This document shows, in pieces, positions 29,176 through 37,684 of a stretch of 64,000 nucleotides of DNA. Both the position numbers and the translations under genes were made by a program. Below the pieces are notes generated by a model. It saw only the letters and a list, made by a program, of their open reading frames with translations, had not been told where the DNA came from and made no database searches. Numbering within the stretch: the first letter of the stretch is position 1; every line of letters begins with the position of its first letter. Source of the DNA: a virus. The stretch is taken from positions 1-64,000 of the IMG/VR virus record IMGVR_UViG_3300027763_000027. One strand, given 5' to 3'.

Positions 29176-29941
29176 TTTTTTTTAGTCTCTCTAGAAGTTC
29201 AAAAATTTTAATCTTTGGTATATCTGAAATAGAAAATATTGTATTTGCATTTTCAAATTTTTCTTTAACTAATTTAATTTTTAATTTTTCAAAATCAATA
29301 TTTTTTTCTTTCATTATTTTTTCAAGAAGTACATGCGGAGATGTAGGATTTTCGTTAGGAGATGAATCGTCTATAATTTTTACATCACCTAATTCTTCTT
29401 GACTTACGATATTAATTTTTAAGAAATTACGCACACATCTAACGAAAGCTCTATTCTCAGCTATTGCAGCTAAAAAAAACTTAGCAAAACTTTTGGTATT
29501 TTGGAGAGAAGCATCGGCAAGAGCTTCGAAAGTGACTATTCTGTTGTCTGTTTCGTAGTTTGGTATCCAAGTTATTTTGCAGCTTGTAGCGAAATACGAA
29601 TCTGAGGCAGCTACAACTTTATATGAAACATCTGTATATCCTCTAATTTGGGCTAATTCTTTGATTCCTCCCAAAAGTATTAATAAATCCTTATCTTCTA
29701 ATTTAGATACATCTGTTTCTTGTGTTTTTTGACGATTCGGTACAAGATACTGGGTTTTCACCATAGCTCGCCAATCTATTATACCGTCGTCATTATAAAT
29801 ATACTTAATATTATTGTCTTCAATTAAACCATATTTATTTCTTTTGAAGACTTTCGCTGGCTTATTAATAATATTTGATTCTACAGTTGTGTCTTCAAAT
29901 GATATATTAGGATGAATAATTGTTGATACTGTTTCTTCCAT
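29168..29941 (-). CDS. Conserved phage protein, possible single-strand annealing/recombination factor
   Basis: A 257-residue protein. The core (residues about 85-175) contains IKELAQIRGYTDVSYKVV, then TFEALADASLQNT and AAIAENRAFVRCVRNFLKI. The A-E-(N/T)-R-A-x-x-R-x-(V/L)-R run resembles helices of Rad52/Erf-like annealing proteins, but the match is by eye and weak. The C-terminal 60 residues look like a separate small SAP/HTH-like helical domain. It shares the strand and promoter type of RecA, the primase and the polymerase. Alternative: an uncharacterised virion or replication accessory protein. Confidence 0.35.
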   Translation of the reverse strand: MEETVSTIIHPNISFEDTTVESNIINKPAKVFKRNKYGLIEDNNIKYIYNDDGIIDWRAMVKTQYLVPNRQKTQETDVSKLEDKDLLILLGGIKELAQIRGYTDVSYKVVAASDSYFATSCKITWIPNYETDNRIVTFEALADASLQNTKSFAKFFLAAIAENRAFVRCVRNFLKINIVSQEELGDVKIIDDSSPNENPTSPHVLLEKIMKEKNIDFEKLKIKLVKEKFENANTIFSISDIPKIKIFELLERLKKIS

Positions 29942-29950
29942 GATTAAGTA

Positions 29951-29979
29951 ATGATATACTTAATATATATATTTGTCAA
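29951..29979 (-). promoter_or_regulatory. Sigma70-like promoter TTGACA-N17-TATCAT
   Basis: The -35 TTGACA (29979-29974) contains the TGA stop codon of the upstream gene. The -10 TATCAT is at 29956-29951, with a spacer of exactly 17. The ATG begins 9 bases after the -10, leaving almost no leader. Confidence 0.75.
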
Positions 29980-31112
29980 TCTTTATAAATATAAAAATTT
30001 TGTGCTTCTTTCCAAAACTCTGGATCATCTACGATATTATCGCCATTTTGATTAATCCAATCATATTTAGACTTAAAATGACCCTTTGAGGATATTATAT
30101 TTTTTGAAGAAAAATATTTATAATTTCTACATGATTTGATATTAAAATCCTCTTTTATTGGGTCTTTTTTGTTTATAATTAAACCGTAATCCATATAATT
30201 TAATTTATATTTATTTAAAATTTCTTCTGGTAAGCTGGAGATCATTACAAAATTTATAGTGTTTCTTTTTAATTCTTTTATAAAATTTGGATCATTTTCT
30301 TTTTCTATTATATAAATTATTTGTAAAATATTATTTTTATAAGCTTTTAAAAGATTTACGTCAATCGTTTTATTAGTAAAAATAATACATTTCTTTGCTT
30401 TTAATAAAATTTCCAAAGCTTGTTCATTAAAAAAATAATCCATTCTTATTATTAAATTTTCTATATTTATTGAATTCGGGTCAACAAATTGATCTAAAAT
30501 TAATTCTAGTGTTTTCTGGTTATAGTTTTCTCCAATACAAATGGTTTCAAAAAATTTTTTATGTTTAATATTTAAGAGACTTAATATTCCAGAAGCAATT
30601 TCTTCTGGTTTTATTGTGTTAATACTTTTGGGATGTTCTTCGAAAGAGTAAGATGGTTTTTTATTTGTTTTTGGTTTTAAAAGAATTAAATTCTCTTTTT
30701 TAGACCAATAAGGAGAAACGTTTTCTATGTTGTTATTAGAGTATATAGCTAATATTTTTTTATCAAATCCAGAAGCCATATGAGCTCCAAAACTATCTGC
30801 ACCAAAATGTAAAATAGAATTTTGAATAATATAAGCCGCTTGAGGAACAGTTGTTTGACCAGCTGTATATATACATTTATCTATTTTAGGATCATCTTTA
30901 CTTCCTATTTGAACTATATCTATATTTTCATTTTTTAAATAAGGATGTATAAGATTAACAACATCTTGCCAATAATCATAGTTTTTAGAAGGCTTGCTGA
31001 ACGGTTGGAAGCTTATGTATTTATGTGTATTTAATGGAAAAAAATTAGTATAAATAAATGGTTTATCTATTTTCAATCCGCAAGACGTAGCATATGATTC
31101 TATTAAATGCAT
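29976..31112 (-). CDS. C-terminal half of a GT9 (heptosyltransferase-like) enzyme plus extra domain
   Basis: A 378-residue protein. Residues about 30-190 correspond to the second Rossmann domain of GT9 enzymes: YISFQPFSKPSKNYDYW, then VQIGSKDDPKI, TAGQTTVPQAAYII and the nucleotide-sugar loop HFGADSFGAHMASGF. The first GT9 domain is missing here but is present at the C-terminus of the gene 31750-33669, with a GT62-like gene between them. Residues 190-378 form an additional region of unknown function. The two halves may form one active site as a heterodimer. The sugar is unknown; GT9 members often transfer heptose from ADP-heptose. Confidence 0.65.
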   Translation of the reverse strand: MHLIESYATSCGLKIDKPFIYTNFFPLNTHKYISFQPFSKPSKNYDYWQDVVNLIHPYLKNENIDIVQIGSKDDPKIDKCIYTAGQTTVPQAAYIIQNSILHFGADSFGAHMASGFDKKILAIYSNNNIENVSPYWSKKENLILLKPKTNKKPSYSFEEHPKSINTIKPEEIASGILSLLNIKHKKFFETICIGENYNQKTLELILDQFVDPNSINIENLIIRMDYFFNEQALEILLKAKKCIIFTNKTIDVNLLKAYKNNILQIIYIIEKENDPNFIKELKRNTINFVMISSLPEEILNKYKLNYMDYGLIINKKDPIKEDFNIKSCRNYKYFSSKNIISSKGHFKSKYDWINQNGDNIVDDPEFWKEAQNFYIYKD

Positions 31113-31115
31113 AAA

Positions 31116-31757
31116 TTAATGAAAATTTTCTCCGTATTTTGGTAAAAATGCATGCCTTAATTCTATGTTCGGGTCCACTATTATTTTATATCCTAATTCT
31201 CTTGCTTTTTCAAAAAATAATACATGCTCATTTCTGTTGTCATTTATATCATATTTAATATTTCTATGTACTTCGGCTGGAATCAAGAAGCATGTCCCAA
31301 CAGACTTTACTTGTGTTTTAATATCCCCATCAGAAATATTATAAGGTGGTTTATAATCAAATTTAAAGCCTTTTGAATCTATAAAGCAATCTATATCATA
31401 AAATCTTTTCCATGGCCACCAATTATTATCTTCTATATAAACATATGGTGCAACTATATTCTTAGACGAAATAGATAACAGTTTTTCTATAATATCAAAT
31501 GGATATTCTATAATATCTACGTCCATCCAAAATACATGAGTATAATCATTAGTTAGATTATCTTCTAATATTTTATTTCTTAACTTAACGTATTTAGCGT
31601 ATTTATGTTCGCTACCTTCTATGTAGCCATCGTAAACACATCTAGTTTTATTTTTAAAAGTTAAATTATTAAATATATTTGAGGCATTTTTCTGCCAAAT
31701 AAACCAAGCCCCTCTAGGGGAGATTAGCTGTGGCACTAATATTTTATAATCATTCAT
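31116..31757 (-). CDS. Anp1/GT62-like glycosyltransferase
   Basis: A 213-residue GT-A protein. The block KYVKLRNKILEDNL, then HVFWMDVDIIEYPFDIIEKL and IVAPYVYIEDN, follows the Anp1/Mnn9 (GT62) pattern, with DVD as the metal-binding site (residues about 79-81). Eukaryotic relatives are mannosyltransferases; relatives in phages and bacteria are uncharacterised. It overlaps the stop of the GT4-GT9N gene by 8 bases and ends 3 bases before the GT9C gene, so it sits exactly between the two halves of the split GT9 enzyme. Confidence 0.7.
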   Translation of the reverse strand: MNDYKILVPQLISPRGAWFIWQKNASNIFNNLTFKNKTRCVYDGYIEGSEHKYAKYVKLRNKILEDNLTNDYTHVFWMDVDIIEYPFDIIEKLLSISSKNIVAPYVYIEDNNWWPWKRFYDIDCFIDSKGFKFDYKPPYNISDGDIKTQVKSVGTCFLIPAEVHRNIKYDINDNRNEHVLFFEKARELGYKIIVDPNIELRHAFLPKYGENFH

Positions 31758-33669
31758 GTTTTAAATCAAAAGCTATTTTGTCTTTTCCATTGTGCTGATA
31801 ATTAAAAATTCTCTGAGTCCCTATATATGGTAAGAATGCTATTTGAAAAAATCCCTTATGATCTCCAGAACCTTCCAACCATAAAAGTTGATCCATTTGA
31901 GGTATATACGATATTAATTTATGAATATATGGATTACCTTTTAGAATATCAAAATATTCTGGTTTCGTTGCCACATATAAATTTTTATCTGGATATTGCT
32001 TTTTTATAGAAGCAAATAAACTAGTAGATATGTAAACATCACCGATTGCTTCTGGTATAACATATAAAATTCTATTCTCTTGACCTTCGTTATCCAAAAT
32101 TTCTTCAAATGATACTTTTTTATTTTCTTGATTTTCTTTATTGGCTACTTGTCTAAAATAATTTTCTATATCAGTTCTTTTGCCTCCTTTTTTAATTTCT
32201 TGTAGCCAATATTTTAATCCGTCATCATTTTCATTAATATCTTTCATTTTTAAAATATTATTATACATAAAAATAAGCCATTCAGTATCATCTTTTATTT
32301 CTGGAATAATAGCGAATGGATTTCTTTCTTCTTCTTTTAGAGAGAAGTCGTGATTCGTGATTACTGAATCATCAATAAATTTTTCTATAGCTCCTCCTAT
32401 GGTTTGAACTGAGAAATTTTCTAAAGTCCATTCTCTAGCTTTTTTACCTAATTCTCTTCTTTTTTGAATAGGCATGTTGTATACTTTATTTAATTGTTTA
32501 GCTATTGAAGATGGTTTTGTTGAGGCTTTAATAAATTCGGTTCCATGCTCTCTATATTCTGACCAATCTAATTCTAAAGAATAAGCTTCTCGCTCACACA
32601 TTTCTTCTCCACAAGAATAATTAGTTACCAAAGTTATAAGTTCTGTTAATTTTGCCTCTTGAATAGGTATTTCTTGTCCACCACTAGTAAATGGGTGACA
32701 ATATACATCCATTAAATTATAAACTTCATTTAATTGTGATTCAGTTACGCCTAGACCAACGCTTGTCGTTGTTTGACTTTTTTCGCTCTTACAAAATCTA
32801 CAATTTAAATCTTGACCTTGAAATAGTTTAATTTCGTATTCATGGCAATTTTTACAAATATATGTTGTTAGAATTTCTCTTAAATCAATGCCGTATTCTT
32901 TGGCTAATTTATGAATATTCCAACCCTCTGACCAATGAGTATGTAATAGTAAATATGTATTTTTAATTTGAGGATTTTGCCTCTTCCATAGAGCATATCC
33001 TTCTAATAAATTAGGAACACTTTTTCTTAATTGATTTCTAAATACAAACCCAATAATAAAAGAATCTAAAGGGATATTGTGTTTTTTTCTAAGCTCTTCT
33101 CTTTTGTAGTTATCTAATCTATAAAATTCAGCAGGATCAAGGGGTCCGTGCATTGTCTGGACATGAGCGTGACCTAGATCATGTAAAGCTTTAGTAGCGA
33201 AATTGCTCCAAATCCAATAGTTTTTAATTTTATTAGCTTTTTCTACTGCCGAAGGTAAAATCGGTAAAGAATCTAATGTGGTCCACAAAACTGATGGAAT
33301 TTTGTTGAACCATTTTTTATCTATTGCAAAATCTATACCCCAAATATCTTGTACAGCAATATAAATATCTGGCTTCTCTTCGTGAATTACTTTGTCTAAA
33401 AAATGCGCACCATAACTAGCAAGTCTGGCTAAATTAGGATCTTTATTTAATTCATTTATTTCTTGAGGATTATCTGGTAAAGATCCAATTGATTTCCATG
33501 GAGTTTTTTTGAGTTCTGGATTAGAATACTGCATTCCACAGCAGTAATGAATAATTTCGTATTTATTTGTATTATATAAATACGTTAGTAACGCCTTAGC
33601 TGCCCTACCAAATCCAGTTTTAGCCAAAGTAAAATCTGATTGGTAGAAGATTTTCTTTTTTTTAGACAC
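31750..33669 (-). CDS. GT4 glycosyltransferase with zinc-ribbon insertion, fused to GT9 N-terminal domain
   Basis: About 639 residues from GTG 33669, two bases after the upstream stop; a TTG at 33678 would add three. Residue numbers here count from 33678. A GT-B fold of GT4 type spans residues 10-430, with FRNQLRKSVPNLLEGY in the hinge and HPFTSGGQEIPIQEAKL as the donor-binding E-x(n)-E loop. Between them is a zinc-ribbon-like insertion, C275-x2-C278 and C293-x2-C296. Residues 535-642 match the first domain of GT9 enzymes (VIPEAIGDVYISTSLF, then NLYVATKPEYFDILKGNPYI). The matching second domain is in the gene 29976-31112. Acceptor and sugars are unknown. Confidence 0.75.
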   Translation of the reverse strand: MSKKKKIFYQSDFTLAKTGFGRAAKALLTYLYNTNKYEIIHYCCGMQYSNPELKKTPWKSIGSLPDNPQEINELNKDPNLARLASYGAHFLDKVIHEEKPDIYIAVQDIWGIDFAIDKKWFNKIPSVLWTTLDSLPILPSAVEKANKIKNYWIWSNFATKALHDLGHAHVQTMHGPLDPAEFYRLDNYKREELRKKHNIPLDSFIIGFVFRNQLRKSVPNLLEGYALWKRQNPQIKNTYLLLHTHWSEGWNIHKLAKEYGIDLREILTTYICKNCHEYEIKLFQGQDLNCRFCKSEKSQTTTSVGLGVTESQLNEVYNLMDVYCHPFTSGGQEIPIQEAKLTELITLVTNYSCGEEMCEREAYSLELDWSEYREHGTEFIKASTKPSSIAKQLNKVYNMPIQKRRELGKKAREWTLENFSVQTIGGAIEKFIDDSVITNHDFSLKEEERNPFAIIPEIKDDTEWLIFMYNNILKMKDINENDDGLKYWLQEIKKGGKRTDIENYFRQVANKENQENKKVSFEEILDNEGQENRILYVIPEAIGDVYISTSLFASIKKQYPDKNLYVATKPEYFDILKGNPYIHKLISYIPQMDQLLWLEGSGDHKGFFQIAFLPYIGTQRIFNYQHNGKDKIAFDLKHE

Positions 33670-33671
33670 GA

Positions 33672-34211
33672 TTACCAAAGCTCACTATCGTCTTGAGCGT
33701 TCTTCTGTACGTTTGGTGAATTTGGTGCATTTTTTATCTTTTTAATTGCTTCAATTCTTTGAGATTCAAAAGTAGCATTTAAAGCGTAAGAGATAAATTC
33801 TTTTAATAACCTAGCTTCATTAAAATAAAATCCAATTAAGTAAGACTGTTTATTTTCACTGTTTTGCTTATCTTCTTTATTAACTGAATAAGAATAGCCT
33901 ACTTGCTTGTCATCTCTGATATACGGACAGAGTTTTATCCTTGTTGTTTGTTTTTCTGAAGTATGGTACGCAGAAAACTCTACATTTCTTTCGATTGCGT
34001 CTAAAATTCCTGCTGCTTCTGTTAAAGAAAATTTGATTTTTACACTTTTATTTGGATTATTTTGATTTTCTGAAAATGACCCTATTTTTTTAGCTTCATT
34101 CCATGCTGATTGTTTAATTAATGAACCCCATATGGATTCGTCTTTTGGATTGACTGTGAAACTACAAGCTGTTCCTGTGTTTTTGCTATTTGGTTTATAA
34201 AAAGATATCAT
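33672..34211 (-). CDS. Putative ssDNA-binding protein with acidic C-terminal tip
   Basis: A 179-residue protein. The N-terminus ISFYKPNSKNTGTACSF, the central VKIKFSLTEAAGILDAIER and the following strands (YHTSEKQTTRIKLCPYI) form a compact beta-plus-helix arrangement, like phage ssDNA-binding proteins of PC4/Whirly type. The C-terminus ends in acidic residues plus an aromatic (DDSELW), as the SSB tail does when it recruits partner proteins. It lies directly after the polymerase core gene and has its own promoter. Not firmly recognised; it could be another replication accessory protein. Confidence 0.4.
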   Translation of the reverse strand: MISFYKPNSKNTGTACSFTVNPKDESIWGSLIKQSAWNEAKKIGSFSENQNNPNKSVKIKFSLTEAAGILDAIERNVEFSAYHTSEKQTTRIKLCPYIRDDKQVGYSYSVNKEDKQNSENKQSYLIGFYFNEARLLKEFISYALNATFESQRIEAIKKIKNAPNSPNVQKNAQDDSELW

Positions 34212-34218
34212 ATATAAT

Positions 34219-34247
34219 ATATTATCATTATAATGTAATTATGTCAA
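34219..34247 (-). promoter_or_regulatory. Sigma70-like promoter TTGACA-N17-TAATAT
   Basis: The -35 TTGACA (34247-34242) includes the TGA stop of the polymerase core gene. The spacer is 17 and the -10 TAATAT is at 34224-34219. The ATG lies 7 bases beyond, so transcription would start at or beside the start codon. Confidence 0.75.
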
Positions 34248-36826
34248 CTATTTTTGTCTATCTTTTTTAAATCATTTAATTTCATATAAATTTGATGATC
34301 TTGGATAGCTATTAAATCGCCAAATACACAATCATCTCTTTTTGAGCCTTTCGCTATAACAATATTGCCTTCTTCAAAAGCTTTGTTATTTAACAGTTTA
34401 TTATTTTCAATGTTATCATTAAATATTAATACGCTAATAGAACTGGTTTCATCTGATATTTTTAATCTCACATATCTAGTTTTCTTTTCGTTTTTTGATA
34501 CACCAGTATATACTTCCTCTATTTGACCCACAAATGCTACTTTTGAATTAATTGGTTCTTCTAGGATATCTGATATAAATTTTAAATTCTCACGCTTTTC
34601 AATAAAGATATCCCTTAGATTTTTGTTGTATGTATATCCTAATAGCTTTTTTTCATAATACCAATTTGCAAAACTTTCGCTTTTACTATTCTGATTGTAA
34701 ATTTCAAGATATGGCGCATACTTTGCTTTAATAGTGTTTAATCTGTTATCTTTAATAACCACATGATTTTTTTCGTCAGTAAATTTATTGAGGTGTTTAA
34801 TTATTTTAATTAAATCATAATCAAATTTATCTGCAAATGAAATTGCATATTTTTTTTCTTTGGCAGTTAGGATGTTCCATAATTGAGCTTCTAGAACAAT
34901 TTTACTTCTAGATTGACTAAAACCACTTAATGCCCCAGCTTGAATTAAAGATGATAGAACCCCAATGTTAAGATTTGCTTCTTCTGCTGCTTGGAAAATT
35001 TCAAATTTATTAGAATACTTATTTCTAAAGCTATTTAATTTTTCGATAGATTTATCACTAATCCCTTTTATAGAGAGCAATCCAAATCTGATATCCTTAT
35101 CTTCTGTTGAGAAATCCATTTCTGATTTAATGATATGTGGAGGAAGAAGTTTGATGTCGAATTCATGCATTTCTTTTTGAATCTTAGAGATTTCACCAAT
35201 TGGGTCTGGTTCATTTCTGCTCATTTTCAATAATGACAAGAAAAATTGTTGAGGATAATTAAATTTTAAATAAATTGTAACTGCTGCCAAAGCAGCATAA
35301 GCTAACGAATGACTTTTGTTAAATGAATAATTTGCAGAATCCTCTAGAATCTTCCAAAGAATCTCTCCTACTTCTTTTGGAATTTTATTTTCTTTAATCT
35401 TTAATTCGATCTTTTTCTTCCACGCTTTGATTTCTTCTGTTTTCTTTTTACCAACGATTCTCCTTAAGATTTCCGCTTCGTCAAGAGTGAAGCCGATTTT
35501 GTTCGCCATCTTCATCAACTGCTCTTGATACAGGGCTACTCCACCAGTTTCTTTTAGGATCTCATCGAAAAATGGATGAATACTTTCTGATTGTTGATAA
35601 TTTGTATGAGCAGCATATTTATCCACGAATTGTAATGCTCCAGGTCTTGCTAAAGCTAAGACTCCGCTAAGTTCCTCAAGGCTTTTTGGCTTTACCTTTT
35701 GACAAACTCTAAAATTAGTTTCTGCTTCAATTTGAAACAGTCCGTGAGGCGATCTTAATTCTTGTAGATTTCTATAAATAGATTCATGATTTAAATCGAT
35801 ATCTTCTACTTTGATGCCTATGCTTTTGCAAACATCATCAACTACAGAAACACTTCTTAAACCCAAAATATCGAGTTTAATATTAAATAAACTAACCCAG
35901 TTCATATCAAAACTAGAAACTGGCTCTTTGTCTGATGAAAATTCAGTAGGACAAATTGTTTCTAAATTATAATAAGATAAAAGAACTCCAGAAGGATGGA
36001 CTCCTTTATTTTTAATTAAATCTCTGAGTTTTAAAGCTATTTCATAAGTTTCTTTATTTTCATCACACCAATCTTTAAATTTGGAAACTTCTTCGTAAGC
36101 CTCTTCGATGTTTTTGACTTGACCATATACCTTTGGAATTAAAGAGGAGATATTCGTCATCTCTTCTTCTGTTTTTTCGCCCACGATTTTACCACATTCT
36201 TTTATTAATAATTTTCCACTTAATGTGTTTAAAGTTAAAATTTTACTAGTTTTTCCTTTAAATTTATTTTCCAAGTATTGAAGTACTTTTTGTCTATTAT
36301 AATAACAAATGTCCAAATCAACGTCACACATTAAACTACCATCCAAATAGGTTACCCCGTCAACAACCTGCTTTTTAGCTCGAATCTTGGATATAAATCT
36401 TTCGAAATAGAGGTCATATTTAACTGGATCTATCCTAGTTACCCCAATAAGATATAGTATTAATGACCCAGCAGCCGAACCCCTACCTAATCCTATTGGA
36501 ATATTGCTAGTTTTACAAAAATTAATAACATCCCAAACTAATAAAATATAATCTATAAAACCCAATTCTTTTAATGTTTCTAATTCGTATTTTGCTCTAT
36601 CAATATATTTTTTATAATCTTTATTATTCTTGTCTATATTTAAATTTTTAAATCCATTCAAAGATAAAGCTCTTAGAAAATCATAATTATCAACATCCTC
36701 GCTTATATTAAGATGCCTCTTTAGGGATGAATCGATATTAAACTCTGGTAGTCTAACGCCGTGTAGACCTAAATCTATATCAGAGAATTTTTCAGAAAAG
36801 ATATTGTCTTTTAAAGCGTTATTCAT
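34244..36826 (-). CDS. dnaE: DNA polymerase III alpha-type catalytic core (DnaE without PHP domain)
   Basis: An 860-residue C-family replicative polymerase. Palm motifs are present: GLGRGSAAGS, the catalytic DVDLD in MCDVDLDICYYNRQ, and KLDILGLRSVSVVDD for the third Asp. Fingers and helix-hairpin-helix regions follow (GVALYQEQLMKMANKIGF; FNKSHSLAYAALA). A C-terminal OB domain (VAFVGQIEEVYTGV, then RYVRLKISDETSSI) is complete. The N-terminal PHP domain is missing and is encoded separately at 37685-38431; the break falls at the PHP/palm boundary. An exonuclease gene and a 73-residue gene lie between. It is the phage's own replicase. Confidence 0.92.
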   Translation of the reverse strand: MNNALKDNIFSEKFSDIDLGLHGVRLPEFNIDSSLKRHLNISEDVDNYDFLRALSLNGFKNLNIDKNNKDYKKYIDRAKYELETLKELGFIDYILLVWDVINFCKTSNIPIGLGRGSAAGSLILYLIGVTRIDPVKYDLYFERFISKIRAKKQVVDGVTYLDGSLMCDVDLDICYYNRQKVLQYLENKFKGKTSKILTLNTLSGKLLIKECGKIVGEKTEEEMTNISSLIPKVYGQVKNIEEAYEEVSKFKDWCDENKETYEIALKLRDLIKNKGVHPSGVLLSYYNLETICPTEFSSDKEPVSSFDMNWVSLFNIKLDILGLRSVSVVDDVCKSIGIKVEDIDLNHESIYRNLQELRSPHGLFQIEAETNFRVCQKVKPKSLEELSGVLALARPGALQFVDKYAAHTNYQQSESIHPFFDEILKETGGVALYQEQLMKMANKIGFTLDEAEILRRIVGKKKTEEIKAWKKKIELKIKENKIPKEVGEILWKILEDSANYSFNKSHSLAYAALAAVTIYLKFNYPQQFFLSLLKMSRNEPDPIGEISKIQKEMHEFDIKLLPPHIIKSEMDFSTEDKDIRFGLLSIKGISDKSIEKLNSFRNKYSNKFEIFQAAEEANLNIGVLSSLIQAGALSGFSQSRSKIVLEAQLWNILTAKEKKYAISFADKFDYDLIKIIKHLNKFTDEKNHVVIKDNRLNTIKAKYAPYLEIYNQNSKSESFANWYYEKKLLGYTYNKNLRDIFIEKRENLKFISDILEEPINSKVAFVGQIEEVYTGVSKNEKKTRYVRLKISDETSSISVLIFNDNIENNKLLNNKAFEEGNIVIAKGSKRDDCVFGDLIAIQDHQIYMKLNDLKKIDKNS

Positions 36827-37040
36827 TAGTTCCTGGCTCGTCTCTTTCTATATTGTCTATTTCTTTATTAAAAGAATCTAGTCCTTTAGCCAAAATCCTC
36901 ATTGAGCCTCTGTCTTTTAAATAGTAAAAAACATCTGCTTTCCCTTGCTTTTTACCTTTTTGAATTGTTATTAGCAAGTATTCTATATTTCCATCTTCTA
37001 ATTTTTGTGTCATGTCGTATATGTCGTCTAGTGATCCCAT
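36819..37040 (-). CDS. Small hypothetical protein in polymerase operon
   Basis: A 73-residue protein with an ideal GGAGG ribosome site 7 bases before its ATG. It lies between the exonuclease gene (1 base away) and the polymerase core, which it overlaps by 8 bases. The middle is beta-rich (YLLITIQKGKKQGKADVFYYL) and the ends are acidic. Family not recognised. The coupling suggests a polymerase accessory peptide. Confidence 0.6.
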   Translation of the reverse strand: MGSLDDIYDMTQKLEDGNIEYLLITIQKGKKQGKADVFYYLKDRGSMRILAKGLDSFNKEIDNIERDEPGTNE

Positions 37041-37041
37041 T

Positions 37042-37680
37042 TTATACCTCCAATTGCCATTTTAATTTATTCCATACTTTTAAATTTAAGTCAAGATCAT
37101 TAATTGCATCGTGAAGCTTTTCGTAATCATGTTCTATCCCGTTTTCTTTACCCAAGAAAGTAAGTGAGCTTTTTACGTTCTTTTTTCTTGTATGATATAT
37201 TTTATATTGATATTCAATCAAACTATCTTTAGGGTTGTATGGAGTTTCATATTTTATGCCTCTAGCTATAGCGTTTGTATCAATAAATTTATTAGTTAAA
37301 TGATGCCAATTACATCCCATATACTTATAATACTCTTTTATTAAATAAATATCAAATCCTAAAGTATTATGTCCAATAATATAATCTGCTTTATCCAACC
37401 AGTCTTTAATGGTTGGAAATATCTCTTTTGGATCGTGCCCCTCCTTTTGGACTTTTTTGTGATCATATCTAGTTATTCTTGCTGCGTCTTGACTTATTTT
37501 TAAATCTGTTTGCCATTTTAAATAAAAGTTTTTCTGATCAATTTTTTTATCACCTTGAACTTTTAGCATAGCTATTTGCCATGGAATATTGTGACAAAAA
37601 TTAAGACATAAATTAAATGTCTCGCAATCAATAAAAACCAATGTTTTATTTTTATTATATCTTAAAAGATGTTCGTCCAT
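37042..37680 (-). CDS. DEDDh-type 3'-5' exonuclease (DnaQ-like proofreading subunit)
   Basis: A 212-residue protein when started at ATG 37680, four bases after the upstream stop and preceded by GGAAAG; the frame is open back to 37722, but that overlaps the PHP gene by 38 bases. The exonuclease motifs are in order: VFIDCETF (ExoI, D-x-E), IIGHNTLGFDIYLI (ExoII) and HDAINDLDLNLKVW (ExoIII, H-x4-D). It probably proofreads for the split polymerase. The gene order PHP, exonuclease, polymerase recalls the domain order in Gram-positive PolC. Confidence 0.85.
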   Translation of the reverse strand: MDEHLLRYNKNKTLVFIDCETFNLCLNFCHNIPWQIAMLKVQGDKKIDQKNFYLKWQTDLKISQDAARITRYDHKKVQKEGHDPKEIFPTIKDWLDKADYIIGHNTLGFDIYLIKEYYKYMGCNWHHLTNKFIDTNAIARGIKYETPYNPKDSLIEYQYKIYHTRKKNVKSSLTFLGKENGIEHDYEKLHDAINDLDLNLKVWNKLKWQLEV

Positions 37681-37684
37681 AATA

